From contig JACDOF010000009.1 of the NCBI GenBank assembly GCA_017656235.1, forward strand, positions 1-64,000: a stretch of 64,000 nucleotides of DNA, written 5' to 3'. This document shows, in pieces, positions 23,804-32,304 of the stretch. A model generated the notes under the pieces. That model saw only the letters and a program-made list of their open reading frames with translations, ran no database searches and was not told where the DNA came from. The DNA comes from Brevibacillus sp. (GTDB lineage: Bacteria; Bacillota; Bacilli; Brevibacillales; Brevibacillaceae). The stretch's first letter is position 1. Each line of letters begins with the position of its first letter. Position numbers and translations under genes: made by a program.

Positions 23804-24670
23804 TCAGAGGGACAATTTTGTTTTCATAAACTGGGGAAGCTGAAAGCAGCGTTTGAGGATGTCCTCGTTGATGTACTGTGTCTCTTTGTCGAAGCGGACA
23901 TCGTCCGGCTGCGGCAGCTCCCGTTTGCTGCCCAGCGTAAAACTCCAAAGCCCTCCCGGATAGGTAGGAACAATGGCGGTATACATCCGGGTGACCGGGA
24001 ACAGGCTGTCGATGCGTCGATATGTTTGCTCCAAAACGTCAAAGTGGAAGATCGGTGACTGGCTCTGACAAACCATCAGGCCGTCTTGTTTCAAGGCTTT
24101 GTATAGATTACGGTAAAAGTCCAGTTCAAACAATTGTTTGGCCGGGCCGATTGGATCCGAAGAGTCGACAATGATCACATCGTAAACCTCTTCTGCTCCT
24201 TTGACGAATTCCACACCGTCCTGATACAGGAAGCGGACGCGTGGATCGGACAGATTGCCCGATACGTCCTGCAGGTGCTCTTTACAGGCTTTGACCACCA
24301 TTTCGTCGATTTCCACCATGTCAATCTGCTGCACGCTCTCGTACTTGGCTGCTTCCCGTGCGGCGCCGCAGTCCCCGCCGCCGATGATCAAGACGGTCTG
24401 TGGATGGGGATGCATCGTCAGCGGGACATGGGAAATCATCTCGTTGTAAATAAAACCGTCCAGTGAAGTGGTCTGTACGACACCGTCCAGCACAAGCATT
24501 CGTCCGAAATCGTAGGAATCCAGAATCATCACGTGCTGGTACGGAGATTGAGCCGATACGACGATCTCCTTTACCCGATAGCTCAACTTGAGATTCTCCC
24601 GCTCGTTTTCCGTCAGCCATAGATCTCCTTCATGCTTCTGGATAAACGGTGGCAACTGTTGCATTTTCAA
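23804..24670 (-). CDS. speE: Spermidine synthase
   Basis: 288 aa, normal for bacterial SpeE. It transfers aminopropyl from decarboxylated S-adenosylmethionine to putrescine. Motifs: VQTTSLDGFIYNEMISHVP (about residues 63-81), VLIIGGGDCGAAREA (about 92-106, the GGG cofactor loop), EIDEMVVKACKE (about 117-128), and VIIVDSSDPIGPAKQLF (about 166-182, the catalytic Asp of DxxD/E). AAAGGAGGT precedes ATG 24670. No adjacent speD or speB. A terminator-like hairpin lies between its promoter and start (24703-24726). Confidence 0.95.
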   Translation of the reverse strand: MKMQQLPPFIQKHEGDLWLTENERENLKLSYRVKEIVVSAQSPYQHVMILDSYDFGRMLVLDGVVQTTSLDGFIYNEMISHVPLTMHPHPQTVLIIGGGDCGAAREAAKYESVQQIDMVEIDEMVVKACKEHLQDVSGNLSDPRVRFLYQDGVEFVKGAEEVYDVIIVDSSDPIGPAKQLFELDFYRNLYKALKQDGLMVCQSQSPIFHFDVLEQTYRRIDSLFPVTRMYTAIVPTYPGGLWSFTLGSKRELPQPDDVRFDKETQYINEDILKRCFQLPQFMKTKLSL

Positions 24671-24702
24671 CCTCCTTTAAGTTTTCCGGCATTACGATGA
24701 AA

Positions 24703-24726
24703 AAGGCCCGGCATAACGTGGGCCTT
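24703..24726 (-). terminator. Terminator/attenuator in the speE leader
   Basis: On the minus strand AAGGCCC (24726-24720), a ten-base loop and GGGCCTT (24709-24703) are followed by three more T, giving a five-T run. It lies 33 bp upstream of speE and downstream of a TATAAT (24751-24746), so transcripts toward speE must read through it. Either leader attenuation or the end of a very short RNA. Confidence 0.5.
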
Positions 24727-24745
24727 ACCGCCATTCCCACACTTC

Positions 24746-24751
24746 ATTATA
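24746..24751 (-). promoter_or_regulatory. Probable -10 element upstream of speE
   Basis: A perfect TATAAT on the minus strand. No good -35 is seen at 17 bp, so the promoter is only partly supported. Confidence 0.4.
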
Positions 24752-24891
24752 ACCAAACAAACAAGGGGAACGCCATTTTCAATTCTGTTTTCACAGGAAT
24801 TGTTGATCTCGTCCGTTATGTTCCAATTTTTCCGAAAACATAATAGAATATTGATTGCAGAAATAATATTTCCATGCTAAGGTTGGTGTCT

Positions 24892-26025
24892 ATGAAACAC
24901 AACACATGGTTGCAGGAGTTTTTTGATACCCATAGAGGCACCGTCATTGACACTTGGTTACGATTGCTGGAGAGCGAGGCACCTCAGCTCAACCTGCGCG
25001 AGATCAGAGAAAGTGCCGAACCGTACTACGACATGCTGAGGGATGTCGACATACCTGTTGAACAGCACCCCTATTACGAGTTGATTACACGTGTTTGCCG
25101 CTGTTGTCATGAGAACAACGCTCCCTTTCACTGCATACTGCATATGGTTCACCTGTGGCGTTTATCGGTAATTGACTCTCTTTATCCATACATATACCAG
25201 CTGGAGTGTCCGCCGGAACAAATCCTCCCGGCGGTGTTTTCACTGCATACAAGAATTGATACGATCCAAAAGGAGATTGGTACTGCCTATTTGGAGTACG
25301 CAACTGACCAACTGCTGAAACAGAGGGATGAGACGATCGGCCAACTGCACAACGACAGACTGAGCCTGTTGGGCAGAATGGCCGCCAGCATGGCACATGA
25401 GCTGAAAAATCCACTGTTTGCCATCGAAGGTTTCCTGCAATTGATCGAAGCCGAACTGTCCAACGATGAGCTGAGAAAAGTGAAGCGCTATCTCGATGTG
25501 GTACAGCGCGAGTTCAAGGGCTTGTACGGACAGATCACCGGCTTTCTCAGCTTTTCGCGCAACCAGCAAATTGAGGAGCTGTTTGTAGCCTGTCGGCTGA
25601 GTGAACTGATTGATGCGGTCATCGAACTGGTTCGCCCACGTCTAAACAGCGAGGGCGTGGAAGTCGAACTGCAGCTTGAGCAGGACCCATCCCTGCGGCT
25701 GCAAAAAGTCGCCCTGCAGCAGGTGCTGTCCAATTTGCTAAACAACAGCATTGAAGCCCTTTCCGGAGGTATGTATCCCAAGCTGATCAGGATTCGCAGC
25801 TACGAGGACGAGCGCAACTACTACCTCAGCGTGACCGACTACGGGTCTGGGGTGCCGGAACACTTAAAAGAGGCGATTTTCACACCGTTTGTGACCAGCA
25901 AAAGCAACGGCACAGGACTGGGGCTGGCGATATGCAAACAGATCATGGAGAAGAACGGAGGCGGGATAAGTTTTACTTCACGAGCGGGGGAAACGGTTTT
26001 TACCCTGCATTTTTCCAAAAAATAG
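24892..26025 (+). CDS. Orphan sensor histidine kinase (sporulation kinase type)
   Basis: 377 aa from ATG 24892 (MKHNTWLQEFF), with TAAGGTTGGTG as RBS; ATG 24874 lacks one. Residues 1-150 are an all-helical, globin-like sensor domain resembling the HisK_N type. HisKA has the phosphoacceptor His in ASMAHELKNPLFAIEGF (about residue 170). HATPase_c has N box LSNLLNNSIEAL, G1 DYGSGVP, F box IFTPFVTSKSNG and G2 GTGLGLAICKQI. Cytosolic, with no response regulator beside it, so probably feeds a phosphorelay such as Spo0F. Confidence 0.88.
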   Translation: MKHNTWLQEFFDTHRGTVIDTWLRLLESEAPQLNLREIRESAEPYYDMLRDVDIPVEQHPYYELITRVCRCCHENNAPFHCILHMVHLWRLSVIDSLYPYIYQLECPPEQILPAVFSLHTRIDTIQKEIGTAYLEYATDQLLKQRDETIGQLHNDRLSLLGRMAASMAHELKNPLFAIEGFLQLIEAELSNDELRKVKRYLDVVQREFKGLYGQITGFLSFSRNQQIEELFVACRLSELIDAVIELVRPRLNSEGVEVELQLEQDPSLRLQKVALQQVLSNLLNNSIEALSGGMYPKLIRIRSYEDERNYYLSVTDYGSGVPEHLKEAIFTPFVTSKSNGTGLGLAICKQIMEKNGGGISFTSRAGETVFTLHFSKK

Positions 26026-26102
26026 TACATATTCTCGCAAAAAGGCAGCAGCGGCCTGAAGCGTACAGACGTGGGCGCGCTGCTGCTCGTTTTTGGTATT
26101 CA

Positions 26103-26561
26103 TCACGACGAGGCAGCCAAAAAGGAAGTAAGCATCCAGCGATGTTTTTCCAGGCTGCTGCGCATGCCGATCAGAATGTCGGCAGTGGCTTGATCGTTTT
26201 GGTCTTCTGCGATGCTGATGCCCTGCTTCAGCTCGTCAATGATCGTACCGAAATCGTTGGCGATGTTCTGTACCATCTGCTGTGCTGTCTCATTGCCGGT
26301 AGCTTCAGTCAAGGAAGCGTGCTGAAGAAAATCCCGCATGGTAGCATGGGGTCTGCCGTTCAGCGCCAGCAAGCGTTCGGCCAATTCATCCAGATAGGCG
26401 CTGATCTCGTTGTAAAACTCTTCAAATTTGGAGTGCAGCTCGAAGAAATGGTCCCCTTTGACAAACCAGTGGTAGTTGTGCAGCTTGATGTACAACAGAC
26501 CACAGTTGGCAATCTGTTTGTTCAGCAGATCGGTTAGCGCCGGTGCTGCGGTTGCTTGCAT
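26103..26561 (-). CDS. dps: Dps-family ferritin-like DNA-protection protein
   Basis: 152 aa. Four-helix-bundle ferritin fold forming a dodecamer that oxidises and stores iron and can protect DNA. The ferroxidase signature KLHNYHWFVKGDHFFELHSK (about residues 26-45: His, His, Asp) is followed by FEEFYNEISAYLDELAERLL (about 46-65: Glu, Asp), the standard Dps metal ligands. AGGAGGA precedes the ATG. No PerR box was recognised upstream. Monocistronic, convergent with the kinase gene. Confidence 0.92.
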   Translation of the reverse strand: MQATAAPALTDLLNKQIANCGLLYIKLHNYHWFVKGDHFFELHSKFEEFYNEISAYLDELAERLLALNGRPHATMRDFLQHASLTEATGNETAQQMVQNIANDFGTIIDELKQGISIAEDQNDQATADILIGMRSSLEKHRWMLTSFLAASS

Positions 26562-26621
26562 CTGATCATGTCCTCCTGTGTGTAAGGTTATCGGGTTTAA
26601 TGTTTCCTGATGACGGTCGAA

Positions 26622-26894
26622 TTATGAATCGGTTTGTTGGCTGTGCCAGTCGGCAAGCAGTGCTGCTTCCCGCTCCGGAGTCATGCCTGCCTGCAGCGGA
26701 GCTCTCCGGTGCCTAAGCGCCCAGTGCAGGGTACTGCGAATCGTCTCTTCCAGCGGACGGAAGGAGAGCCCTGCGGCCCAACGCCTGCCCGTTAACGGAG
26801 CGAGATCTCCGTCACGATCTCCCCGCAGATGCTCCGCTTCCGGGTAATCATTTTTTGTGGCGTCGTGACAGGATTTCCAACGTGCAGTAGGTTA
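26622..26894 (-). pseudogene. C-terminal fragment of an NAD-dependent epimerase/reductase
   Basis: An open minus-strand frame with no start, ending at TAA 26622. The sequence DYPEAEHLRGDRDGDLAPL, GRRWAAGLSFRPLEETIRST, LHWALRHR and AGMTPEREAALLADWHSQ is the typical C-terminus of extended SDR reductases/epimerases (GLxFRPLxETxxDTLxW ... PEREAALLxxW). About 90 residues remain of roughly 330. The upstream border is a TAA at about 26895. The rest of the gene is absent from the window. Confidence 0.7.
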
Positions 26895-26961
26895 ATACCG
26901 TTTCACTTTACCCGCGAAAACATACCGTAGTACAGACACTATCACAAAAAGGAGAGATTGC

Positions 26962-27249
26962 ATGGCCAAAAAAAATGAACTGCGTCCCATTTCTTATCCA
27001 TCCGAGTTTCAAAATTGGTTAAAAGGAAAGAGAGTAAGGAGGAGCGAACGACGCGATCCGGCGGCACTGCAGCGTTACTATCAAGAGTGGGAGCAGTTGA
27101 ACGCTCCGAAGAGAAGGCGTTCCCTGTTTCGCTTGCCGGCGATGGATCTCGATCAGATCGCTCATCACGCCCGGAGGGTCAGTGAGATTGTGGAAACGCT
27201 GCAAAGTGTGAAGAATGTAATGAGTCAGACGAAGACGCCGGAAGGTTAA
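26962..27249 (+). CDS. Small basic protein of unknown function
   Basis: 95 aa with a strong AGGAGAG RBS before ATG 26962. Highly basic and helical (KGKRVRRSERRDPAALQRYY, APKRRRSLFRLPAMDLDQIA), ending in a coiled-coil-like helix (RRVSEIVETLQSVKNVMSQ). No transmembrane segment. I do not recognise the family; small basic proteins like this are common among spore genes of Bacillales, and the next gene is a YjcZ-type spore peptide. A terminator follows at 27260. Confidence 0.65.
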   Translation: MAKKNELRPISYPSEFQNWLKGKRVRRSERRDPAALQRYYQEWEQLNAPKRRRSLFRLPAMDLDQIAHHARRVSEIVETLQSVKNVMSQTKTPEG

Positions 27250-27259
27250 GGGAAAGAGG

Positions 27260-27299
27260 ATGGGACAGCGACGTAATGTGTGCTGATCCCATTTTTTTT
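27260..27299 (+). terminator. Rho-independent terminator
   Basis: ATGGGACAGC (27260-27269) pairs with GCTGATCCCAT (27282-27292, one bulge) and is followed by eight T. It ends the gene at 26962-27249. Confidence 0.7.
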
Positions 27300-27425
27300 G
27301 TCATGAAGATCCTTGTCCTGGAGTGCCTATATTGAACCAGATGACGGGAAAAAGGCGTCTGTCTTAGTACGAAAATGATTCCAGTTCAATAACATGATGG
27401 TGTATCAACATAAAGGAGGGTGGCT

Positions 27426-27518
27426 ATGGGAATCTTTAACGGTGACTTCGACGATTTTGTGCTGGCCCTGGTACTGTTTATCCTGCTTGTTATCGTAGGA
27501 GTAGCGGTGGATCACTGA
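27426..27518 (+). CDS. YjcZ-family sporulation peptide
   Basis: 30-aa peptide: a short polar head (MGIFNGDFDD) and one hydrophobic helix, FVLALVLFILLVIVGVAVDH. This pattern (short Gly/Phe head, then VLFILLxIVG) is that of the YjcZ/YhdX-type sporulation peptides of Bacillales. AAAGGAGGGTG precedes the ATG. A strong hairpin terminator follows within 20 bp. The exact role in the family is poorly known; it is expected in the spore membrane. Confidence 0.75.
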   Translation: MGIFNGDFDDFVLALVLFILLVIVGVAVDH

Positions 27519-27534
27519 TCGGCAGGATGGTCAA

Positions 27535-27582
27535 AAGGCGTTTGGAACCCTTTTGTCAGCAGGGTTCCAAACGCCTTCTCCT
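27535..27582. terminator. Strong bidirectional terminator
   Basis: A 16-bp perfect inverted repeat, AAGGCGTTTGGAACCC (27535-27550) with GGGTTCCAAACGCCTT (27562-27577), plus T-rich ends on the plus side (CTCCTTTTT). It separates the YjcZ gene from the convergent gene at 27611. Confidence 0.85.
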
Positions 27583-27610
27583 TTTTGGCGGCATCAATCA
27601 CGAATAGCCT

Positions 27611-28171
27611 TTACGAACGCCTTTTCATCAACGTACGGACTTTCGTTTCCGCCTGGTCGATGGTCAAATCGTTAAAGTCAGGGTAGCCTGCACCGCGCAG
27701 GGCAATTGTACGGTCATTGATGATGGGATACAACCCCTGCCATATACCGACGAGCGAGTACAGGTCGGTATCCCGCACACGTCTGAGGAAGAAGAGATAG
27801 TCTCCTTCCGCAATGGGGCCGGTGTACTTCTCATTAAGTCGGTGGGAGGGATTGGGAAGAGGTTCTGCTCCCGTCGTGAGCAGAGAGATTATCCGTTGTG
27901 ATTCTCCTTTCATCACCCGCTTGACATGGATGCGCTGTGCGTAGTTGACCAGTCTGTACTCGCCGATTCGCTGGCCGGTGGGGGAAGTTTCGTGGGCCAC
28001 ATCCGGCCAGCCGACCACGACAAGGGTGGCGAGATTCACCAGATCGTGTACGCTTCGGCTGGGAGTCAGGTCAATGCGCAGTTTGGCAATATCGGTTTGA
28101 GCAGCGGCCGGAACGGCGGCAGCAACAATGGACGTGACCAGCAGCAGGACGAGTATTTGCATCGGGCGCAT
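27611..28171 (-). CDS. Secreted protein of unknown function
   Basis: 186 aa from ATG 28171, set by GGAGG with six-base spacing; the open frame extends to 28252 without an RBS. The signal peptide MRPMQILVLLLVTSIVAAAV is cleaved near PAAAQ. The mature part is a small beta-rich domain (NLATLVVVGWPDVAHE, IHVKRVMKGESQRIISLLTT, LPNPSHRLNEKYTGPIAEGD, YLFFLRRV). This looks like a domain seen in hypothetical exported proteins of Bacillales; no function can be assigned. Confidence 0.7.
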   Translation of the reverse strand: MRPMQILVLLLVTSIVAAAVPAAAQTDIAKLRIDLTPSRSVHDLVNLATLVVVGWPDVAHETSPTGQRIGEYRLVNYAQRIHVKRVMKGESQRIISLLTTGAEPLPNPSHRLNEKYTGPIAEGDYLFFLRRVRDTDLYSLVGIWQGLYPIINDRTIALRGAGYPDFNDLTIDQAETKVRTLMKRRS

Positions 28172-28275
28172 CTGGATTCCTCCGGCCTTGATCGTCATGA
28201 AACATGTTTTAGTATGCGTGGAAGCGCGGTCGATATGTATCATCTCGCCCAATACTTGTGAAACTAATGGATAAT

Positions 28276-28389
28276 TTACATCGCGTCTTTGTCGTTGCGT
28301 CTGCTTTTGAAACCAGGTGATCCTTTGAACAGGAAATAGAGTCCGGCCACAAATGTGAGGATGGCCAGCGTCAGATAAAACCAGTTCAT
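28276..28389 (-). CDS. Small membrane protein, 37 aa
   Basis: ATG 28389 follows AAGGAGAG at good spacing. The peptide has one transmembrane helix (MNWFYLTLAILTFVAGLYFL) and a basic tail (FKGSPGFKSRRNDKDAM). No family recognised. It lies between the LysR gene and the secreted-protein gene in the same direction. Confidence 0.6.
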   Translation of the reverse strand: MNWFYLTLAILTFVAGLYFLFKGSPGFKSRRNDKDAM

Positions 28390-28424
28390 ACCAAACTCTC
28401 CTTTCCGCTGTAAGCCAAATCCTG

Positions 28425-29321
28425 TCAATTGTTGTCTGGCAGCGCCTGCTGCAGATGGTCGATCAGCGCCTGACTGGCCTTGGACAGGTACGCCCCTTTA
28501 CGGTAAGCGACGGCCAGCTCCACCGCCAGGGGCGGCTGAAGCGGCACACAGCGAATCTGCGGCTCATTGTCCACGGCGATACGAAGCAGCAGGCTTATGC
28601 CCAGGTTGCGCACGATCAGCTTCTTGACCACTTCCAATTGGTTGGAGGTGTAGATGACATTGGGCTGAAAGTTGGCTTTGCGGCACTCCTCCAGTACATA
28701 ACGACGCTGAAAAAACCCTTCTTTCAGCAGGATAAACGGTTGGTCATGCAAATCGCTGACAGCCAGCTTCGCACGGCGGGCAAGTGGATGCCGTTCGGAC
28801 AGGCAGACCGCGAACTCGGCTGTTGTCAACGGCAGCAGCGCTACTTTTTCCGGTTCTGCCAGTGCATCCGGAATCACAATTCCCAGGTCGATCTCCTGTT
28901 GAGCCAGTTTCTGTTCGACGGCGAGTGCCCCTTCCTCAACGGCGGAGAAACGAATGCCCGGAAAGCGGGTCAGGAAACCGGCCAGCAGATCGGGAAACAG
29001 AGCGGTCCCCACCATTGGCGGCAGGCCGATCCGGATTTCTCCCTTGACCAGTCCCTTCAGCTCTGAGATTTCCCGCGATGCTTCCTCGACGCAGCCGATA
29101 ATCCGCTCCGCATGGCGCAACAACACCGCTCCCTCTGCCGTCAGGGAGACCTTCTGCTCTTTGCGCTGGAAAAGGATCAGGCCCAGTTCTTCCTCCAGGC
29201 GGGCGATCGCTTTGCTCAACGTTGGCTGAGTGACGTGCAGGTTGGCTGCGGCCTTGGTAAAACTGTGCTGTTTGGCCACTTCCAGAAAGTACAGCAGTTG
29301 GCGAAACTCCACCGCCATCAT
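28425..29321 (-). CDS. LysR-family transcriptional regulator
   Basis: 298 aa. The N-terminal winged HTH (residues 1-62: FRQLLYFLEVAKQHSFTKAA, LHVTQPTLSKAIARLEEEL) and the LysR substrate-binding domain (about 90-295) are both intact. Divergent from the MFS transporter at 29428, so it most likely controls that gene. The layout recalls the B. subtilis YybE-YybF pair. The effector is unknown. Confidence 0.93.
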   Translation of the reverse strand: MMAVEFRQLLYFLEVAKQHSFTKAAANLHVTQPTLSKAIARLEEELGLILFQRKEQKVSLTAEGAVLLRHAERIIGCVEEASREISELKGLVKGEIRIGLPPMVGTALFPDLLAGFLTRFPGIRFSAVEEGALAVEQKLAQQEIDLGIVIPDALAEPEKVALLPLTTAEFAVCLSERHPLARRAKLAVSDLHDQPFILLKEGFFQRRYVLEECRKANFQPNVIYTSNQLEVVKKLIVRNLGISLLLRIAVDNEPQIRCVPLQPPLAVELAVAYRKGAYLSKASQALIDHLQQALPDNN

Positions 29322-29427
29322 TCCCCTGGTTCATGTTTTTTATAAATTTCATTCATTATGATTATAGCTGATCCGCGTGGTAGACTGAAAGCGTGATTGA
29401 ATAGAAATGCGCGGAGAGGTGTTGCGT

Positions 29428-30639
29428 GTGATCCAACCAGGGAGTCCCGCGTACTGGCGAGCTGTACTGGCACTGGCCGTGGGCTCTTTTCTGACCTTCG
29501 CCAATCTGTACATGACCCAACCCCTGCTTCCCGTCTTTGTCAACGTGTTTGGGATATCCGAGACGATGTCCAGCCTCTCGGTTTCAGTGGTCATCCTGAC
29601 CCTGAGTATCTCCCTGCTTCTTTTCGCCGCTCTGTCCGAGGCTTACGGCCGCAAGCCGATCATGGTCTTCTCTATGGCAGGAGTGGCGTTCACCACCTGG
29701 CTTTTGCTGCTGGTGCCCAGCTACCCCCTGCTGCTGCTGACGCGCGCGCTGCAGGGGGTGTTTTTGGCCGGTCTGCCAGCGGTGGCGGTCGCTTACATCG
29801 CCGATGAGTTCGAACCGGGCGCCCTGACGTCGGCGGTCGGCATATACATCAGCGGCAACACGATTGGCGGAATGGTCGGCCGACTCATTTCCGGCCTGGC
29901 CGCTGATTGGGGCGGGTACACCTTGTCGTTCGCAGTAATGGGCTGCCTGAACCTGCTCTGTTTCGGGCTGTTTCTCTTCCTGCTGCCCAAGGCCAGACAC
30001 TTTCGGCCGCGGCCTTTTTCCTGGCGAAACTCACTGGGGGAGATTGGCCAGCATATTTCCAATCCTGCGCTTGTGCCCGCTTTTTTGGTCGGCGGATTAC
30101 ATTTTTTTCTGTTCGTTGGATTATATAATGATATCACCTTCTTTCTGAGTGCGCCTCCGTATGAGCTGACCCCGACCTGGCTGGGCTTCCTGTTTCTCAC
30201 CTATCTTGCAGGAACCATCAGTTCGACGGCAGCCGGCTGGACCAGCCGCTGGTGGCTGACTTCTACGGGTGTGGGGGTGGGCATCGGTTTGATCGCGCTG
30301 GGACTGCTGATCACCTTGGAGCGGTCTATCTGGGCGATCATTGGCGGCCTGATGGTCATTTGTTTTGGGTTTTTCTTTGCGCACTCGCTGGCCAGTTCCT
30401 ATGTGAGCCGGCAGGCGCCGTTTGCCAAGGCGGGCGCATCTTCCATCTACCTCGTCGCCTATTACCTGGGGGGGAGTGTTGGCAGTACGGCGCTGGGACT
30501 GGTATACTTTCACTGGCAGTGGAACGGCGTGGTGGTGTCCAGTTTGCTGGTGCTGTTGATCACAACCGCTTGCAGCCTGAAGATGCGCAGGCAGGAATAC
30601 TCCAGTCTGACAGCCAGAAAGGGCTCCGCCTCTGTCTGA
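29428..30639 (+). CDS. MFS transporter (YybF-like)
   Basis: About 403 aa with 12 predicted transmembrane helices. The start is taken at GTG 29428 because GGAGAGGTG is six bases upstream; ATG 29407 has no RBS. MFS motif A between TM2 and TM3 reads ALSEAYGRKPIM. The gene begins about 107 bp from the divergent LysR gene, which probably regulates it. Likely a proton-driven exporter of a small molecule; the substrate is unknown. Confidence 0.9.
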   Translation: MIQPGSPAYWRAVLALAVGSFLTFANLYMTQPLLPVFVNVFGISETMSSLSVSVVILTLSISLLLFAALSEAYGRKPIMVFSMAGVAFTTWLLLLVPSYPLLLLTRALQGVFLAGLPAVAVAYIADEFEPGALTSAVGIYISGNTIGGMVGRLISGLAADWGGYTLSFAVMGCLNLLCFGLFLFLLPKARHFRPRPFSWRNSLGEIGQHISNPALVPAFLVGGLHFFLFVGLYNDITFFLSAPPYELTPTWLGFLFLTYLAGTISSTAAGWTSRWWLTSTGVGVGIGLIALGLLITLERSIWAIIGGLMVICFGFFFAHSLASSYVSRQAPFAKAGASSIYLVAYYLGGSVGSTALGLVYFHWQWNGVVVSSLLVLLITTACSLKMRRQEYSSLTARKGSASV

Positions 30640-30678
30640 CCTGGAACTTGACGTTTTCATTTCCTGGAGGATGTTGGG

Positions 30679-31410
30679 ATGCAGTCTTTGTTGTGGGGAA
30701 GTGTCTTGTCTGCCTTGTCGACGGGAGTGGGAGCACTGCCGGTTCTTTTCCTGAAGCAGGTGTCACACCGCTGGCGCGATATCCTGCTTGCTTTTACGGC
30801 AGGCATCATGATGGCAGCCGCAACCTTTAGCCTGATGCCGCAAGCCTTGGCCAGCTCCGATTTCATCGTGCTCTGTCTTGGAGTGCTGACCGGCACGCTG
30901 GTCCTGACGCTGCTGGAACAAATCGTGCCCCATATTGAGTTGGAGCACACGCGGATGAACATCAGAATGGATGAAAAATCGTTGCTGATTCTGGCTGCCA
31001 TCACCCTTCACAACTTGCCGGAGGGACTGTCCGTCGGGGTAAGCTACGCCAGCGGCGACCAGCAGTTGGGAGGGCTGATTGCGTTTGCCATCGGCCTGCA
31101 AAATGCTCCCGAAGGGCTGTTGATCGCCCTGTTTTTGCTCAATCAGCAGACAAGCAGATGGAATGCATTTCTCCTGGCTACGTTCACCGGATCGGTGGAG
31201 ATCGTTGCAGCTCTCATTGGCAACTACCTGACCAGTCTGGTCGCCGGTCTGGTTCCTTACGGCCTGTCGTTTGCCGCTGGCGCGATGCTGTTTATCGTCT
31301 ACAAGGAATTGATCCCGGAAAGCCACGGGGACGGTCACGAGGTGTCCGCCACCTTTTCCTTTATCATCGGGTTGTTGGTGATGATCGGATTGGTTCAGTG
31401 GCTGGGATGA
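30679..31410 (+). CDS. ZIP-family divalent metal transporter
   Basis: 243 aa with eight predicted membrane helices. The metal-site signatures of ZIP proteins are clear: TM4 AAITLHNLPEGLSVGVSYAS (His, Asn, Pro-Glu-Gly, about residues 107-126) and TM5 IGLQNAPEGLLIALFL (about 139-154). It imports zinc or a related divalent cation across the cytoplasmic membrane. CTGGAGGA precedes the ATG. It sits 39 bp after the MFS gene, perhaps co-transcribed. No Zur box was recognised. Confidence 0.92.
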   Translation: MQSLLWGSVLSALSTGVGALPVLFLKQVSHRWRDILLAFTAGIMMAAATFSLMPQALASSDFIVLCLGVLTGTLVLTLLEQIVPHIELEHTRMNIRMDEKSLLILAAITLHNLPEGLSVGVSYASGDQQLGGLIAFAIGLQNAPEGLLIALFLLNQQTSRWNAFLLATFTGSVEIVAALIGNYLTSLVAGLVPYGLSFAAGAMLFIVYKELIPESHGDGHEVSATFSFIIGLLVMIGLVQWLG

Positions 31411-31500
31411 CAAAATGTGCTCATGTTTCCGTCCGTCTTTACCGAAACCAATAATAGAGGAATTCGTCGCATTCATCATCACGCAGTAGGGAGTGTAAAG

Positions 31501-32304
31501 ATGGAGAAATCAACGTACATAGGTCTCATTCTCGGATTACTGGCCGTCGGGGTCGGCATGGTATTGAAAGGGGCCAGTCTGCTCAACATATTCAACGGCG
31601 CGGCGTTCATGATCATCTTTGTCGGGACCGCGGCTTCCCTGTTTGTCGGATTTCCCACATCGGAGATCAAAAAATTTCCCACGTTGTTGAAAATCGTCTT
31701 TACAGAGCAAAAACTGATCTCGAAGCGGGAATTGATTGATCAATTCATGACCTGGGCCGGAATTGCCCGCCGGGAAGGGCTGCTTGCACTGGAGAATACG
31801 TCTGAAGAAATTGAAGATCCGTTTCTGAGAAATGGAATGAAGATGATCATTGACGGGGGAGAGCCGGAATTCGTGCGTGACGTGCTCAACGAAGAGATTG
31901 CCGCCATCGAAGAACGGCACGCCGCTGGTGCCCAGATCTTTTCGCAGGCCGGTACCTACGCACCGACGCTGGGGGTACTGGGAGCGGTCGTCGGTTTGAT
32001 CGCCGCCCTGGGCAACCTGTCTGACATTGATCAGCTTGGACACTCGATTGCGGCCGCATTCATGGCAACGATGTTCGGGATTTTCTCTGGTTACGTGTTG
32101 TGGCACCCGATCGCCAACAAGCTGAAGCGCAAGTCGAAGATGGAGATTGAGATCAAACGAATCATGGTGGAGGGATTGCTCTCGATCCAGGCGGGTGTTT
32201 CTCCTGCCGCGATTGAACAAAAACTCCTCGTCTACATCCCTTACAGCGAGCGTACGGCGAAGAACGAGGTGAAGAAAGAAGAAGGTGTTGGTGTCAATGG
32301 CTAG
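31501..32304 (+). CDS. motA: Flagellar motor stator protein MotA
   Basis: 267 aa from ATG 31501 (MEKSTYIGLILGLLAVGVG), with GTAGGGAG as RBS; the frame runs open to 31417. Four membrane helices: two near the N-terminus and two at about 150-205 (SQAGTYAPTLGVLGAVVGLI, HSIAAAFMATMFGIFSGYVL). The cytoplasmic loop between holds the charged residues that contact FliG. It forms the stator ring with MotB, whose gene overlaps by 8 bp. No sigma-D promoter with good consensus was seen upstream. Confidence 0.95.
   Translation: MEKSTYIGLILGLLAVGVGMVLKGASLLNIFNGAAFMIIFVGTAASLFVGFPTSEIKKFPTLLKIVFTEQKLISKRELIDQFMTWAGIARREGLLALENTSEEIEDPFLRNGMKMIIDGGEPEFVRDVLNEEIAAIEERHAAGAQIFSQAGTYAPTLGVLGAVVGLIAALGNLSDIDQLGHSIAAAFMATMFGIFSGYVLWHPIANKLKRKSKMEIEIKRIMVEGLLSIQAGVSPAAIEQKLLVYIPYSERTAKNEVKKEEGVGVNG

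Noticed and set aside
23492..24058. A 188-codon plus-strand open frame through repeat copy 5 and the end of speE
   Set aside because: It crosses a repeat, a hairpin and the antisense of speE; no domain.
31411..31500. Sigma-D promoter ahead of motA
   Set aside because: An ACCGAAAC near 31442 is only a partial match to the -10, and no -35 fits.
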